From a virus: a stretch of 34,829 nt of DNA. This document shows, piece after piece, positions 1-7,049 of this stretch (the stretch's first letter is position 1; each line of letters begins with the position of its first letter). The stretch spans positions 1 through 34,829 of the IMG/VR virus record IMGVR_UViG_3300032797_000006, one strand, 5' to 3'. A program made the translations under genes and the position numbers. The notes under the pieces were generated by a model that saw only the letters and a program-made list of their open reading frames with translations, was not told the DNA's origin and ran no database searches.

Positions 1-17
1 ACACTGCTGGAGGCGGC

Positions 18-170
18 ATGAACATCCACCGCAATGACGAAATCGCCTTCCGCACCACTTACGGGGTATCGGCTTACTACAGTGTATTCACAGTGGGCAG
101 GAATTACGCAATAGTGCGTATGGGCAAAGACAGAATGGTTGTGCCTGAATGCCGGATTGCCGGGGTGTAG
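18..170 (+). CDS. Small hypothetical phage protein (50 aa)
   Basis: I do not recognise this protein. It reads from an ATG preceded by a good Shine-Dalgarno (GGAGG at 9-13, 4 nt spacing) to a TAG stop. The same frame is open to the window edge, so a longer upstream start cannot be excluded, but the ribosome binding site argues for this one. The product is basic and rich in Tyr, Val and Arg (GVSAYYSVFTVGRNYAIVRM), with a single Cys near the end and no membrane segment. It resembles the many tiny early proteins in phage replication regions. No function is proposed. Confidence 0.5.
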   Translation: MNIHRNDEIAFRTTYGVSAYYSVFTVGRNYAIVRMGKDRMVVPECRIAGV

Positions 171-226
171 GTCAATACAAAACCACACACAATTAATCAA
201 TTTTGTACCGAATAAAGGAGAAAGTT

Positions 227-859
227 GTGGACATTGAAACTCTTAAAAAATTCTGTGGAACAAAAGAAAATATAAAAGTTCCATATTCAAGGGATAATTT
301 TACTTATGTGACAAATGGGCATCTTATTCTAAAATTGCCGCTCATTGATTGCATAATAGATAATCCAAAAGCACCATTATTGTCTGGGCTTAAAAGTGAT
401 TTTTTAAATGAACCTACAAAGTGGTATCCATGTCCTGATATTCCTGAAATCAAAGGCATTAAATGCTCAGTTTGTGATGGTACTGGTATCGCTTATTGTT
501 GCCCCGAATGTGAGGGCGATGGGCATATAGACTTTTCTACTGATTATAATTACTACGGTGAAGAGGATTGCATAACATGCGATGGAAACGGATGTATAAG
601 CCGAAAAGAAATTGATGAAATTATAACAGCTCGCCCTTATATTGAGTCAATAGAACAGGAATGCAGTGCTTGTTATGGCACTGGCATTGAATATGCCATA
701 GATAAAAGCATAGAAGTTGGGCCAGCTTTATTTAGTGACAGATATTTATCATGGTTAAATTTGTTTCCTAATTGTGAAATTGGACCGTTTGACGACAAAA
801 AGCCCGCTCGTATTCGTTTTGATGGAGGCGAAGGTTTAATAATGCCGAGGGTAAGATGA
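227..859 (+). CDS. DnaJ-type zinc-finger phage protein (210 aa)
   Basis: The central third carries CxxCxGxG-type clusters (CSVCDGTG, CPECEGDG, CITCDGNG, CSACYGTG), the signature of the DnaJ cysteine-rich zinc-binding domain; no J domain is visible. The flanking parts (an N-terminal 'TNGHLILKLP' segment and a C-terminal 'RFDGGEGLIMPRVR' segment) resemble uncharacterised phage proteins that carry such a zinc module. The start is the GTG at 227 because AAAGGAG lies at 214-220; an in-frame TTG at 203 lacks a ribosome binding site. Its stop overlaps the next start (ATGA), so the two genes are probably translationally coupled. A role in nucleic-acid or protein binding during early infection is inference only. 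Confidence 0.75.
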   Translation: MDIETLKKFCGTKENIKVPYSRDNFTYVTNGHLILKLPLIDCIIDNPKAPLLSGLKSDFLNEPTKWYPCPDIPEIKGIKCSVCDGTGIAYCCPECEGDGHIDFSTDYNYYGEEDCITCDGNGCISRKEIDEIITARPYIESIEQECSACYGTGIEYAIDKSIEVGPALFSDRYLSWLNLFPNCEIGPFDDKKPARIRFDGGEGLIMPRVR

Positions 860-1170
860 AATCAGATACATTAAAAACGCAACCATTAAAACTAAAATCA
901 TGCAAAACAATATGCACTCAAATCCAAACTTTGCGTAATAAAATGGGCTATTCAATTGCAGAAATGGCTGAGTGTTTGGGGTTGAAAAAGTCAACATATC
1001 AAAGTTATGAAAATGGTAATAGAACTGCACCAGATGAACTTATTAAGCAGATGAAACATTATCAAAAAATTGGTAAGGAGTTTTCCAAAAATTTGCCAAA
1101 AAGCATTGATAGAGCCGCAAAGCGTATGCACCCACACGGCATCATATCAGAAGTAGGAGAATGGGAATAA
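856..1170 (+). CDS. XRE/Cro-type helix-turn-helix regulator (104 aa)
   Basis: Residues of roughly 20-70 form a Cro/C1-type HTH: 'LRNKMGYSIAEMAECLGL' supplies helices 1-2 and 'KKSTYQSYENGNRTAP' the recognition helix and the following turn. The rest is basic and carries no dimerisation or protease-like domain, so this is a Cro-sized DNA-binding protein, not a CI-like repressor. The gene overlaps the preceding stop by 4 nt. A promoter-like sequence and a hairpin-rich leader follow directly; they are plausible targets of autoregulation or of control of the helicase operon, but no operator repeats were identified. Confidence 0.8.
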   Translation: MKSDTLKTQPLKLKSCKTICTQIQTLRNKMGYSIAEMAECLGLKKSTYQSYENGNRTAPDELIKQMKHYQKIGKEFSKNLPKSIDRAAKRMHPHGIISEVGEWE

Positions 1171-1173
1171 TTC

Positions 1174-1201
1174 TTGACTTGTATCAAAATCATAGTATTG
1201 T
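1174..1201 (+). promoter_or_regulatory. Putative sigma70 promoter for the helicase operon
   Basis: TTGACT (1174-1179) is separated by 16 nt from TATTGT (1196-1201). It lies just downstream of the XRE gene and is followed by a leader of about 130 nt before the helicase start. The -10 matches only four of six consensus bases. The same promoter-hairpin-gene order recurs near 4830 and 8680. Confidence 0.4.
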
Positions 1202-1257
1202 ATCGGTAATAATTGAATATAAACATATCGTGCAGGGTATGTTGCAAATTGGATGAT

Positions 1258-1319
1258 GGCGGTTTTCCGCCTCTACCATAAAAGCCACTGATAAGTCTGC
1301 ACACTTTGATGTGGCTTTT
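1258..1319 (+). terminator. Tandem hairpin leader ending in a terminator-like stem
   Basis: A 5-bp hairpin GGCGG-TTTT-CCGCC (1258-1271) is followed by a 9-bp stem, AAAAGCCAC (1280-1288) pairing with GTGGCTTTT (1311-1319), with a 22-nt loop and a T-rich tail. The structure resembles an intrinsic terminator, but it sits between the putative promoter and the helicase start codon (1340). It could attenuate that operon, or it could terminate transcripts from upstream. Parts of the sequence resemble the 4850-4918 leader (shared TGCAAA, GATGA, GATAA and CACTTT blocks in the same order). Confidence 0.55.
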
Positions 1320-1339
1320 TATTTATTAAAAGGATTTGT

Positions 1340-2239
1340 ATGAATGATTATGACAAATTTTTAAAAACAAAATTAATAACTGCGATACCTTCTGGGTTTA
1401 AAATGGATAGAAAAGATTTACCTATTAATCTTTATGATTATCAAAAAGATTTAGTTATGTGGGCAGTTGCAAGAGGTAAAGCCGCTTTATTTTGCATGAC
1501 CGGCACAGGTAAAACCGCCATGCAAGTTTCATGGGCTGATGCCATAATTAAACATGGTATTGAAAATGTATTAATCTTGGCTCCTTTGGCAGTATCTAAA
1601 CAAACAGTTAGAGAAGGCGCAAAATTTGGAATTATTGTTAATTTATGCCGAAATCAAGAAGATGTTAAGCCAGGTATAAATATTGCTAATTATGAAATGT
1701 TGCAGCATTTTGACCCACTAAAATTTGGCGGCATTGTATTAGATGAATCCAGTATTATTAAAAATCAGACTGGAAAAATGAGAGCTGCTATAACACAATT
1801 TGCAAAAAATATTCCTTATCGTTTAGCTTGTACTGCAACGCCAGCCCCAAATGATTTTATGGAACTTGGCACGCATGCTGAATTTTTGGGAATTATGAGT
1901 TTTACGGAAATGCTTGCTACGTTCTTTGTCCATGACGGCGGTGATACTTCAAAGTGGAGATTGAAAGGTCATGCTAAAGATACATTTTGGCAATGGCTTG
2001 CATCATGGTCAGTATTTTTGACAAAACCTTCTGATCTTGGATATTCTGACGAGGGTTTTATTCTTCCACAACTTCATACACATCAGCATGTTGTAGAATC
2101 AGAAGCGCAAGAGGGCGCATTATTTGCTTTTGAAGTTAGAGTATTACAAGAGCGTCAAGGGGCCAGGAGAGAATCACTTGAAAGACGTGTTGCAAAATGT
2201 GTTGAAATTGTTAATAAAATATTGCAAGTTAATACCTAA
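1340..2239 (+). CDS. SNF2-type helicase, N-terminal (RecA1) half of a split gene
   Basis: This 299-aa protein is the first ATPase lobe of a superfamily 2, SNF2-like phage helicase. Visible motifs are a Q-like region (LYDYQKDLVMWA, about 31-42), Walker A TGTGKT (54-59), motif Ia VLILAPLAV (77-85), Walker B/motif II DESS (135-138) and motif III TATP (165-168). It has no motifs IV-VI; those are in the protein starting at 2865. The reading frame stops shortly after the 'RVAKCVEIVN' segment, which in intact relatives would lead into the second lobe. An HNH endonuclease gene occupies the break. A ribosome binding site (AAAGGA) precedes the ATG. The two halves may assemble in trans, by analogy with phage genes split by endonuclease genes; alone, this lobe could bind ATP but should not translocate. 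Confidence 0.85.
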   Translation: MNDYDKFLKTKLITAIPSGFKMDRKDLPINLYDYQKDLVMWAVARGKAALFCMTGTGKTAMQVSWADAIIKHGIENVLILAPLAVSKQTVREGAKFGIIVNLCRNQEDVKPGINIANYEMLQHFDPLKFGGIVLDESSIIKNQTGKMRAAITQFAKNIPYRLACTATPAPNDFMELGTHAEFLGIMSFTEMLATFFVHDGGDTSKWRLKGHAKDTFWQWLASWSVFLTKPSDLGYSDEGFILPQLHTHQHVVESEAQEGALFAFEVRVLQERQGARRESLERRVAKCVEIVNKILQVNT

Positions 2240-2280
2240 AATGTTATTATGATTAAAATATTTTTAGGGGGTAATTTGCA

Positions 2281-2868
2281 ATGCCGGAAAAGCAATGTAA
2301 AAGATGCAAAATAATAAAACCTTTAACAGAATTTGCTAAAGCGAAAGGATGTAAAGACGGAACACGTCATGAGTGCAAAAAATGTTTATCTGAATTATCA
2401 TTATTATCACAATCAACAAGGTCTGAACAACGTAAAATTTACATGAAAGAATATAGAATAAAAAATAGAGAAAAATGGAACAGAAATAATGAACAACAAA
2501 AAAAAGTTAATGCAGATAAAAGAAAAAAATATGCTGAAAACGAAGAATACAGAAACAGCATAAAAGCTAAATCAAAAGCTTATTTTGATAAAAATCCAAT
2601 GCATAAAAAACGGCAAAGGCTTAAAAAATATGGAATATCAATTGATGAATTTAATACATTATTTGAATTACAAGGGGGTAAATGCGCAATTTGTGGTTAT
2701 TCAGATTTAACAAAAAGTAATTTTTTTCCAATGGTAGATCATTGCCATGATAAAGGGCATGTAAGAGGTATTCTTTGTAGTGATTGTAATTTTGGTTTAG
2801 GTAAATTTAAAGATAATGCGCAGCTGCTTTTAAATGCTATTAATTATTTGGAGGTCAATAAATTATGA
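2281..2868 (+). CDS. HNH (endonuclease VII-like) homing endonuclease splitting the helicase
   Basis: The 195-aa product has an N-terminal zinc-binding region (CKRC and CKKC pairs near residues 5-40), a long Lys/Arg/Asn-rich helical middle and a C-terminal nuclease core: CAICGY, then 'MVDHCHDKGHVRGILCSDCN' and the tail 'GLGKFKDN'. The DHCH-RG-LCxxCN-LG pattern is characteristic of the T4 endonuclease VII/HNH fold. The gene lies between the two lobes of one helicase, with 41 nt upstream and a 4-nt overlap (ATGA) with the downstream half. The flanks are too short for a group I intron core, so it appears to be a free-standing endonuclease insertion. It starts with ATG after an AGGGGG motif. Its codons are even more A-rich than its neighbours', consistent with transfer. 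Confidence 0.85.
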   Translation: MPEKQCKRCKIIKPLTEFAKAKGCKDGTRHECKKCLSELSLLSQSTRSEQRKIYMKEYRIKNREKWNRNNEQQKKVNADKRKKYAENEEYRNSIKAKSKAYFDKNPMHKKRQRLKKYGISIDEFNTLFELQGGKCAICGYSDLTKSNFFPMVDHCHDKGHVRGILCSDCNFGLGKFKDNAQLLLNAINYLEVNKL

Positions 2869-3374
2869 AACAAGTTGTTATATGGTGTGGATTAAATTTA
2901 GAACAAGATATGATAGCTTCTTGTTTCGGAAATAGATGCGTATCAATATATGGATCATTGCCATCCGACGAAAAAGAATCAAGATTGTATAGATGGTTGG
3001 ATAAAGAAGTACCTATTTTGGTTACAAAGCCTTCTATTTTTGGATTTGGATTAAATCTACAACAATGTTCCGATACCGTCTTTGTTGGTTTGTCGGATTC
3101 TTTTGAATCACTTTTCCAATCAACAAAACGCTTTCACCGTCATGGTCAGAAATCGGAAGTACACCGTCATTTGATTATAAGTGAAGCCGAGGGCAGCGTT
3201 TTGGCAAATGTCCAGCGCAAAGAATTGGATTTTATGAAGATGATTGGTGAAATGGTAGAACATACAAAAAATATGAGTATTGAAAATGTTAAGCAACTTG
3301 TTAATCAAAAAATTACATATAAACCTATTCATCAAATTAATTTACCAGAATGGTTGAAAGAAGGAGGTTACTAA
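2865..3374 (+). CDS. SNF2-type helicase, C-terminal (RecA2) half of a split gene
   Basis: This 169-aa protein is the second helicase lobe: 'VVIWCGLNLEQD' at the start matches motif IV regions; 'ILVTKPSIFGFGLNLQQC' is motif V; 'LFQSTKRFHRHGQ' is motif VI with the arginine finger. It lacks any ATP-binding P-loop, which lies in the protein encoded at 1340-2239. It has acquired its own start: ATG at 2865 with GGAGG about 8 nt upstream, inside the end of the HNH gene. The junction lies in the linker between the two RecA-like domains, the place where a protein can most easily be broken and still reassemble. It ends with TAATG, so translation is coupled to the methyltransferase that follows. Confidence 0.85.
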   Translation: MKQVVIWCGLNLEQDMIASCFGNRCVSIYGSLPSDEKESRLYRWLDKEVPILVTKPSIFGFGLNLQQCSDTVFVGLSDSFESLFQSTKRFHRHGQKSEVHRHLIISEAEGSVLANVQRKELDFMKMIGEMVEHTKNMSIENVKQLVNQKITYKPIHQINLPEWLKEGGY

Positions 3375-4288
3375 TGGTTGTTAATCAAGTTATAACAGAC
3401 AAATATAGTATATTTAATGGTGATTGTATTGAAGTAGCAGAAAAATTACCAAGCAATTCTATTCATTATTCAATGTCAAGCATTCCTTTTGCCAGCCTTT
3501 ACACCTATTCCAATTCTGAACGTGATTTAGGAAATTGCAAAACTTATGATGAATTTGAAAAACATTTTGCTTATATGATTGAACAATGGCATCGAGTAAC
3601 AATGCCAGGGCGATTGGTTTCAATACATTGCATGAATTTACCAACAAGTAAACAAAATCATGGTTACATTGGATTACAAGATTTTAGAGGTGATATTATT
3701 CGATGGTTTCAAAAAGTTGGTTTTATTTATCATTCGGAAGTTTGTATATGGAAAGATCCTGTTATTGCCATGCAGCGAACTAAAGCACTTGGATTATTGC
3801 ATAAACAAATTAAAAAAGATTCAGCCATGAGTCGCCAAGGTATACCAGATTATTTAATAACATTTAGAAAAGATGGCAACAATCCAGAACCAGTATCACA
3901 TACTAATGAATCATTTCCTGTTGCTATGTGGCAGCGTTATGCTGACCCCGTATGGGTAACTAAAAATGCATTTGAAGATGATGGATTTTACAAGTTATCA
4001 ATGGATATTAATCCATCAGATACATTGCAAAAACAATCTGCTAGGGAACAATGCGATGAACGCCATATATGCCCTTTACAGTTACAAGTAATTGAACGTG
4101 GTATTCAGTTGTGGAGTAATCCAAATGATGTGATTTATGATCCATTTGGGGGAATTGGTAGCACTGGTTATATTGCTTTAAAAATAGGCCGTAGGGCTTT
4201 AATGACTGAATTGAAAGAAAGTTATTATCGGCAGATGGAATTGAATATGGCATCTGTAAAACCAGAAAGCAAAGGATTATTTGATTAA
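3374..4288 (+). CDS. Phage DNA methyltransferase (N4-cytosine/N6-adenine class)
   Basis: This 304-aa protein has the permuted order of beta-class amino-methyltransferases: the catalytic motif IV region comes first ('SSIPFASLYTYS', about 35-46) and the AdoMet-binding motif last ('DPFGGIGSTG', 256-265). It likely methylates phage DNA, as protection against restriction or to mark replicated DNA. I chose ATG 3374, which overlaps the helicase stop (TAATG) and has AAGGAGG upstream; an ATG at 3350 is in frame but without a ribosome binding site. The catalytic motif reads S-I-P-F instead of the usual [DNS]-P-P-[YF], losing the first proline, so activity needs testing. Its position next to the helicase recalls phage replication-methylation cassettes. 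Confidence 0.85.
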   Translation: MVVNQVITDKYSIFNGDCIEVAEKLPSNSIHYSMSSIPFASLYTYSNSERDLGNCKTYDEFEKHFAYMIEQWHRVTMPGRLVSIHCMNLPTSKQNHGYIGLQDFRGDIIRWFQKVGFIYHSEVCIWKDPVIAMQRTKALGLLHKQIKKDSAMSRQGIPDYLITFRKDGNNPEPVSHTNESFPVAMWQRYADPVWVTKNAFEDDGFYKLSMDINPSDTLQKQSAREQCDERHICPLQLQVIERGIQLWSNPNDVIYDPFGGIGSTGYIALKIGRRALMTELKESYYRQMELNMASVKPESKGLFD

Positions 4289-4301
4289 TAAAGGAAATAT
4301 A

Positions 4302-4460
4302 ATGGCATACATTGATCCAGCAAGAGCACCAAAGATCACCAATAAAGACCGCCGCAAATCACAACAGGATGCGTGCAAAAAGCAACCCTGCTACAGCGTG
4401 AAAGCTAAAGGGTGGCCGTCATGCACATTCTGTCCACACGAGGCTAAAATATTCGAATAG
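4302..4460 (+). CDS. Small Cys-containing hypothetical protein (52 aa)
   Basis: A short gene with a ribosome binding site (AAGGAAA) 13 nt after the methyltransferase stop. The N-terminal half is basic (KDRRKSQQD); the C-terminal half carries four cysteines arranged C-x4-C-x10-C-x2-C, ending '...CTFCPHEAK', which could bind one zinc ion. I do not recognise the family. Spacing and strand place it in the replication operon. Confidence 0.6.
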   Translation: MAYIDPARAPKITNKDRRKSQQDACKKQPCYSVKAKGWPSCTFCPHEAKIFE

Positions 4461-4473
4461 GAGCTTATTTAAC

Positions 4474-4794
4474 ATGGTGCAGCTATATGAGAAAAATATA
4501 TCTTTAAAAGGTAAAGTAACATATCAAGAGTATCAATTAACAATGATGGATAGAGATATAACTGAAAATCAGGCTTTATCTTTGGCATCACTTCTGACTT
4601 TGAATTTGCTTGACAATTATAAAAAACAAATACCAGAGCACAAACGCAATGCTAGAATTATCCAAAAGACAATGGATTGCATTAAGGAATTATTGCCAAA
4701 CAATGCAGATTTTGACGAAGAATTTGCAACACATATTGCAGATTGCTGGAATTTGGCTTTTATGCTAATGTCAAAAGGTGCTGTGAATAAATAA
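4474..4794 (+). CDS. Hypothetical helical protein (106 aa)
   Basis: I cannot assign this protein. It starts at an ATG with AGGAG about 10 nt upstream and appears all-helical, with hydrophobic heptad-like stretches (ALSLASLLTLNLLDNY) and a C-terminal segment 'HIADCWNLAFMLM' that looks amphipathic rather than membrane-spanning. It is the last gene before a promoter/terminator-like region, so it probably closes the helicase-methyltransferase operon. Confidence 0.6.
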   Translation: MVQLYEKNISLKGKVTYQEYQLTMMDRDITENQALSLASLLTLNLLDNYKKQIPEHKRNARIIQKTMDCIKELLPNNADFDEEFATHIADCWNLAFMLMSKGAVNK

Positions 4795-4819
4795 CAAATG
4801 ATAATTCGAATACACATAT

Positions 4820-4848
4820 TTGACGGAATATGGTATATTTAATCTGTA
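4820..4848 (+). promoter_or_regulatory. Putative extended -10 promoter for the replication operon
   Basis: TGGTATATT (4831-4839) matches an extended -10 element (TGnTATAAT, one mismatch). TTGACG (4820-4825) lies close upstream, but at the wrong spacing to act as its -35. A transcript from here would begin at about 4846, directly at the hairpin leader at 4850-4918, before the replication gene at 4959. Confidence 0.4.
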
Positions 4849-4849
4849 A

Positions 4850-4918
4850 GGCTTGCAACATATGTGCAAAGCCTGATGAAAGCCCCTGGATAAAGCCGTC
4901 ACTTTATTTGGGGGCTTT
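4850..4918 (+). terminator. Tandem hairpin leader with terminator-like second stem
   Basis: The first hairpin pairs GGCTTGCA (4850-4857) with TGCAAAGCC (4865-4873) with one bulge. The second pairs AAAGCCCC (4879-4886) with GGGGCTTT (4911-4918), followed by more T residues, as in an intrinsic terminator. It lies between a promoter-like element and the replication gene, so it could act as an attenuator. It could also simply end the upstream operon. Confidence 0.6.
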
Positions 4919-4958
4919 TTTATTGCTTCTCAAAATAAATTCCAGAAAGGTCTTATGA

Positions 4959-5801
4959 ATGAGAGCTAGAAATATTAAGCCGGGTTTTTTTGAAAATGAA
5001 GATTTATCTGAATTGGAACCTATGGCAAGAATACTTTATATTGGATTGTGGTGTTATGCAGATCGAAAGGGCCGTTTTGAATGGAGGCCAAAGAGAATTA
5101 AAGCTTTAATATTCCCTTACGATGATTGTGATATTAATAAATTATTGATGTCATTAAATTCCATGACATTTATTTATAAGTATAAAATTGGTGATATGGA
5201 GTATGGTTTTATTCCTAATTTTATAGAACATCAAAAACCACATCCAAATGAAGCAAAAAGTGTTATACCTGACCCACCTGAAAATGTCCAACAAAATCAA
5301 TGTCATAACATTACATTACATTGCAATACCAATGGCGCACCAAGGTTTACCAATGTAAGTCAATGTAGTGCTGATTGTCTGAATGAGGATTGTCTGAATG
5401 AGGATTGTCTGAATGAGGATTGTCTGAATGAGGATTGTCTGAATGAGGATATTAGGAAAGAGGATAGTGATAAAAAACATTTGTCCGAATACTCGGACGA
5501 TTTTTTGAAATTCTGGTCAATATATCCATCAAAGACAGGAAAAGGTGCGGCATATAAATCATGGAAGAAATTAAAACCAAATATTGACAAAGTTGTTTTA
5601 TCTTTAGAATGGCAAATAAAAAGCCAGAAATGGAAAGAAGGTTTTATTCCTAATCCACAGACATATATTAATCAACGCAGATGGGATGATGAACCAGATA
5701 ATAAATTAATTGATATTTCGGCATCGAGAGGCGCAGCAAGATCGCTTGAAATAGCGGCTAGAATTAGACAGGAAAAAATGGGGGCAATTAGTGAAATATA
5801 A
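4959..5801 (+). CDS. Replication organizer/initiator (lambda O-like)
   Basis: This 280-aa protein has the layout of phage replisome organizers. An N-terminal winged-helix-like region (residues about 1-100; 'MARILYIGLWCYADRKGRF', 'RIKALIFPYDD', 'FIPNFIEHQKPHP') would bind the origin. A low-complexity linker follows. The C-terminal domain has 'FLKFWSIYPSKTGKGAAYKSWKKL' (quoted in part: FWSIYPSKTGKGAA) and 'IPNPQTYINQRRWDD', typical of phage O/DnaD-like proteins that recruit a helicase or its loader. The linker contains five perfect copies of the pentapeptide CLNED, encoded by 15-bp direct repeats. The start ATG 4959 follows AGAAAGG; an ATG at 4953 is out of frame and stops at once. The next gene overlaps its end. 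Confidence 0.8.
   Translation: MRARNIKPGFFENEDLSELEPMARILYIGLWCYADRKGRFEWRPKRIKALIFPYDDCDINKLLMSLNSMTFIYKYKIGDMEYGFIPNFIEHQKPHPNEAKSVIPDPPENVQQNQCHNITLHCNTNGAPRFTNVSQCSADCLNEDCLNEDCLNEDCLNEDCLNEDIRKEDSDKKHLSEYSDDFLKFWSIYPSKTGKGAAYKSWKKLKPNIDKVVLSLEWQIKSQKWKEGFIPNPQTYINQRRWDDEPDNKLIDISASRGAARSLEIAARIRQEKMGAISEI
5376..5450 (+). repeat. Five perfect 15-bp direct repeats (iteron-like)
   Basis: The unit TGTCTGAATGAGGAT is repeated five times head to tail without mismatch, encoding (CLNED)x5. A degenerate sixth 15-mer (ATTAGGAAAGAGGAT) follows. A multiple-of-three unit keeps the reading frame when copy number changes. Confidence 0.95.
5376..5498 (+). other. Candidate phage replication origin (iterons + A-rich + inverted repeat)
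   Basis: Inside the replication gene, five direct repeats (5376-5450) are followed by a purine/A-rich stretch (5451-5480) and then a perfect inverted repeat, GTCCGA-ATAC-TCGGAC (5483-5498). In lambda, the origin lies within gene O, in the linker between its DNA-binding and protein-interaction domains, and comprises iterons, an AT-rich region and an inverted repeat. The match in arrangement is visible here; origin function is inferred. Confidence 0.5.
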
Positions 5802-6396
5802 TCATCTTAAAGACGAAAGATTTTATGAAATTATGGCTTTGCTTGCTGAACAATCCGACCAAGATACAAATGATTTTAAAGACCGTATTTATGCAGAAGG
5901 TTTATCAGATTTTTCTATTGAACAAATACAACAAACTATTTGGCCTTTAATAAAAACAAGAAAATTTTCATCATTTCCCAAAATTGCAGAAATTATAGAA
6001 TTTATGTCAGGTTCTACCGAAGATCATGCACAAGTACAAGCCGCAATTGTATGGCAATCTATAATTAAATATGGAGCAACAAGAAGCGTTGTATTTGACG
6101 ATGCTATAACAATGGCGGTTATCCAACAAGGATTTGGTGGTTGGATAAAGTTATGTTCGGAAACCATGCTAGACCAGCAACAATGGTTTATTAAAGATTT
6201 TGCGCGTCATTATGGGGCGTTTAAACGATCAGGAGTAAATCATTATGGCATTTTGCCCGGATGGGCTGATTCAGATAAGGGGCCAGCTTTGATTGGTAAT
6301 CAACAAAAGGCGTTGCAAATTATGGAGCAGGGAAAAGAAACGCCAATGATTGCCGGTTTTAGCGTTTCACAGCTTGCGGATAAAATGGGGATATAG
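5791..6396 (+). CDS. DUF6475-like phage replication-associated protein (201 aa)
   Basis: The sequence matches my recollection of DUF6475 proteins: an N-terminal helical region with 'LIKTRKFSSFPKIAEIIEFM', the hallmark 'SVVFDDAITMAVIQQGFGGW', and a C-terminal 'PALIGNQQKALQIM'. Such proteins usually follow the O-like organizer in phage genomes, in the place of a helicase loader, so a loader or adaptor role is plausible but unproven. It starts with GTG at 5791, overlapping the end of the replication gene by 11 nt; the ribosome binding site is weak (GGGGG about 8 nt upstream), suggesting translational coupling. Confidence 0.75.
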   Translation: MKYNHLKDERFYEIMALLAEQSDQDTNDFKDRIYAEGLSDFSIEQIQQTIWPLIKTRKFSSFPKIAEIIEFMSGSTEDHAQVQAAIVWQSIIKYGATRSVVFDDAITMAVIQQGFGGWIKLCSETMLDQQQWFIKDFARHYGAFKRSGVNHYGILPGWADSDKGPALIGNQQKALQIMEQGKETPMIAGFSVSQLADKMGI

Positions 6397-6399
6397 GCT

Positions 6400-6555
6400 A
6401 TGACTAAAGACCAGCAATATAACCGTGATGAGCGAATAGGCATGATGATAGCTGATAATGGCTTATCTGAAATTGATGCACAAAAATACTGTGATTGCTT
6501 TCCTGATGTTTATGGAATCCGAGACATAGAAGAAAAACAGGATAATTTGATTTAA
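6400..6555 (+). CDS. Small hypothetical protein (51 aa)
   Basis: It begins at an ATG 3 nt after the previous stop and ends 8 nt before the next gene. It is acidic, with two cysteines in 'KYCDCFPDVYG', and has no membrane segment. The close packing supports a real, coupled gene; no function can be read from the sequence. Confidence 0.6.
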   Translation: MTKDQQYNRDERIGMMIADNGLSEIDAQKYCDCFPDVYGIRDIEEKQDNLI

Positions 6556-6563
6556 AGGAGATT

Positions 6564-7049
6564 ATGGCTATGAATATATCGCAACAAGAATTAGATAAAC
6601 TATTATCTAAAGGAAATATCCAAATTTCGCAAGATTTGGGCAGTACAAAGCTCAAACAGGCCCAATCTAATACAGCCATAGCCATAAAAAAAGAAATGCC
6701 TTTAAAAAGCAAATTAAGGGCAAAAAGTAAATACAAAAATAAAAAGGTCATAATTGATGGGATTACATTTGATTCAACCAAAGAGGGAAACCGATATAAA
6801 GAATTAAAATTAATGGAGCAAGCAGGCGAAATTAACGATTTAAAATTGCAAGTTAAGTTTGAGTTAATACCGTCCGTTGTATTGGATGGTAAAAAACAAC
6901 GGACTGTTTATTACATTGCGGATTTTACATATATCGAATGCGTGGGATATGTAACTGTTGAAGATACAAAAGGGATAAAACTTCCGATTTATCGGCTTAA
7001 GCGCAAATTGATGAAGCATATTTACGGAATTGAAATACTAGAAACATAA
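6564..7049 (+). CDS. DUF1064 nuclease-like protein (161 aa)
   Basis: Residues about 55-160 match the DUF1064 phage family: 'KYKNKKVIIDGITFDSTKEGNRYKEL' (in part: FDSTKEGNRYKEL), then 'YYIADFTYIE', 'VEDTKGIKLPIYRLKRKLM' and a hydrophobic tail. The E-x(n)-D-x(n)-ExxxK arrangement (E in KEGNRYKEL, D in IADF, E and K in VEDTKG) resembles a PD-(D/E)xK nuclease core, as in Holliday-junction resolvases and VRR-NUC domains, so a recombination or DNA-processing role during replication is likely. The N-terminal 50 residues are basic and low in complexity. A strong ribosome binding site (AAAGGAG) precedes the ATG. Confidence 0.8.
   Translation: MAMNISQQELDKLLSKGNIQISQDLGSTKLKQAQSNTAIAIKKEMPLKSKLRAKSKYKNKKVIIDGITFDSTKEGNRYKELKLMEQAGEINDLKLQVKFELIPSVVLDGKKQRTVYYIADFTYIECVGYVTVEDTKGIKLPIYRLKRKLMKHIYGIEILET

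Noticed and set aside
203-226. TTG start extending the zinc-finger protein
   Set aside because: It lacks a ribosome binding site, while GTG 227 has AAAGGAG at ideal spacing.
2240-2868. Group I intron carrying the HNH gene within the helicase
   Set aside because: Only 41 nt precede the HNH frame and none follow before the downstream helicase ATG, far too little for a group I catalytic core unless it is embedded in the coding sequence. The downstream half has its own ribosome binding site.
5360-5590. Minus-strand frame with SSFRQ repeats
   Set aside because: It mirrors the 15-bp repeats in the replication gene and has no ribosome binding site or recognisable domain.
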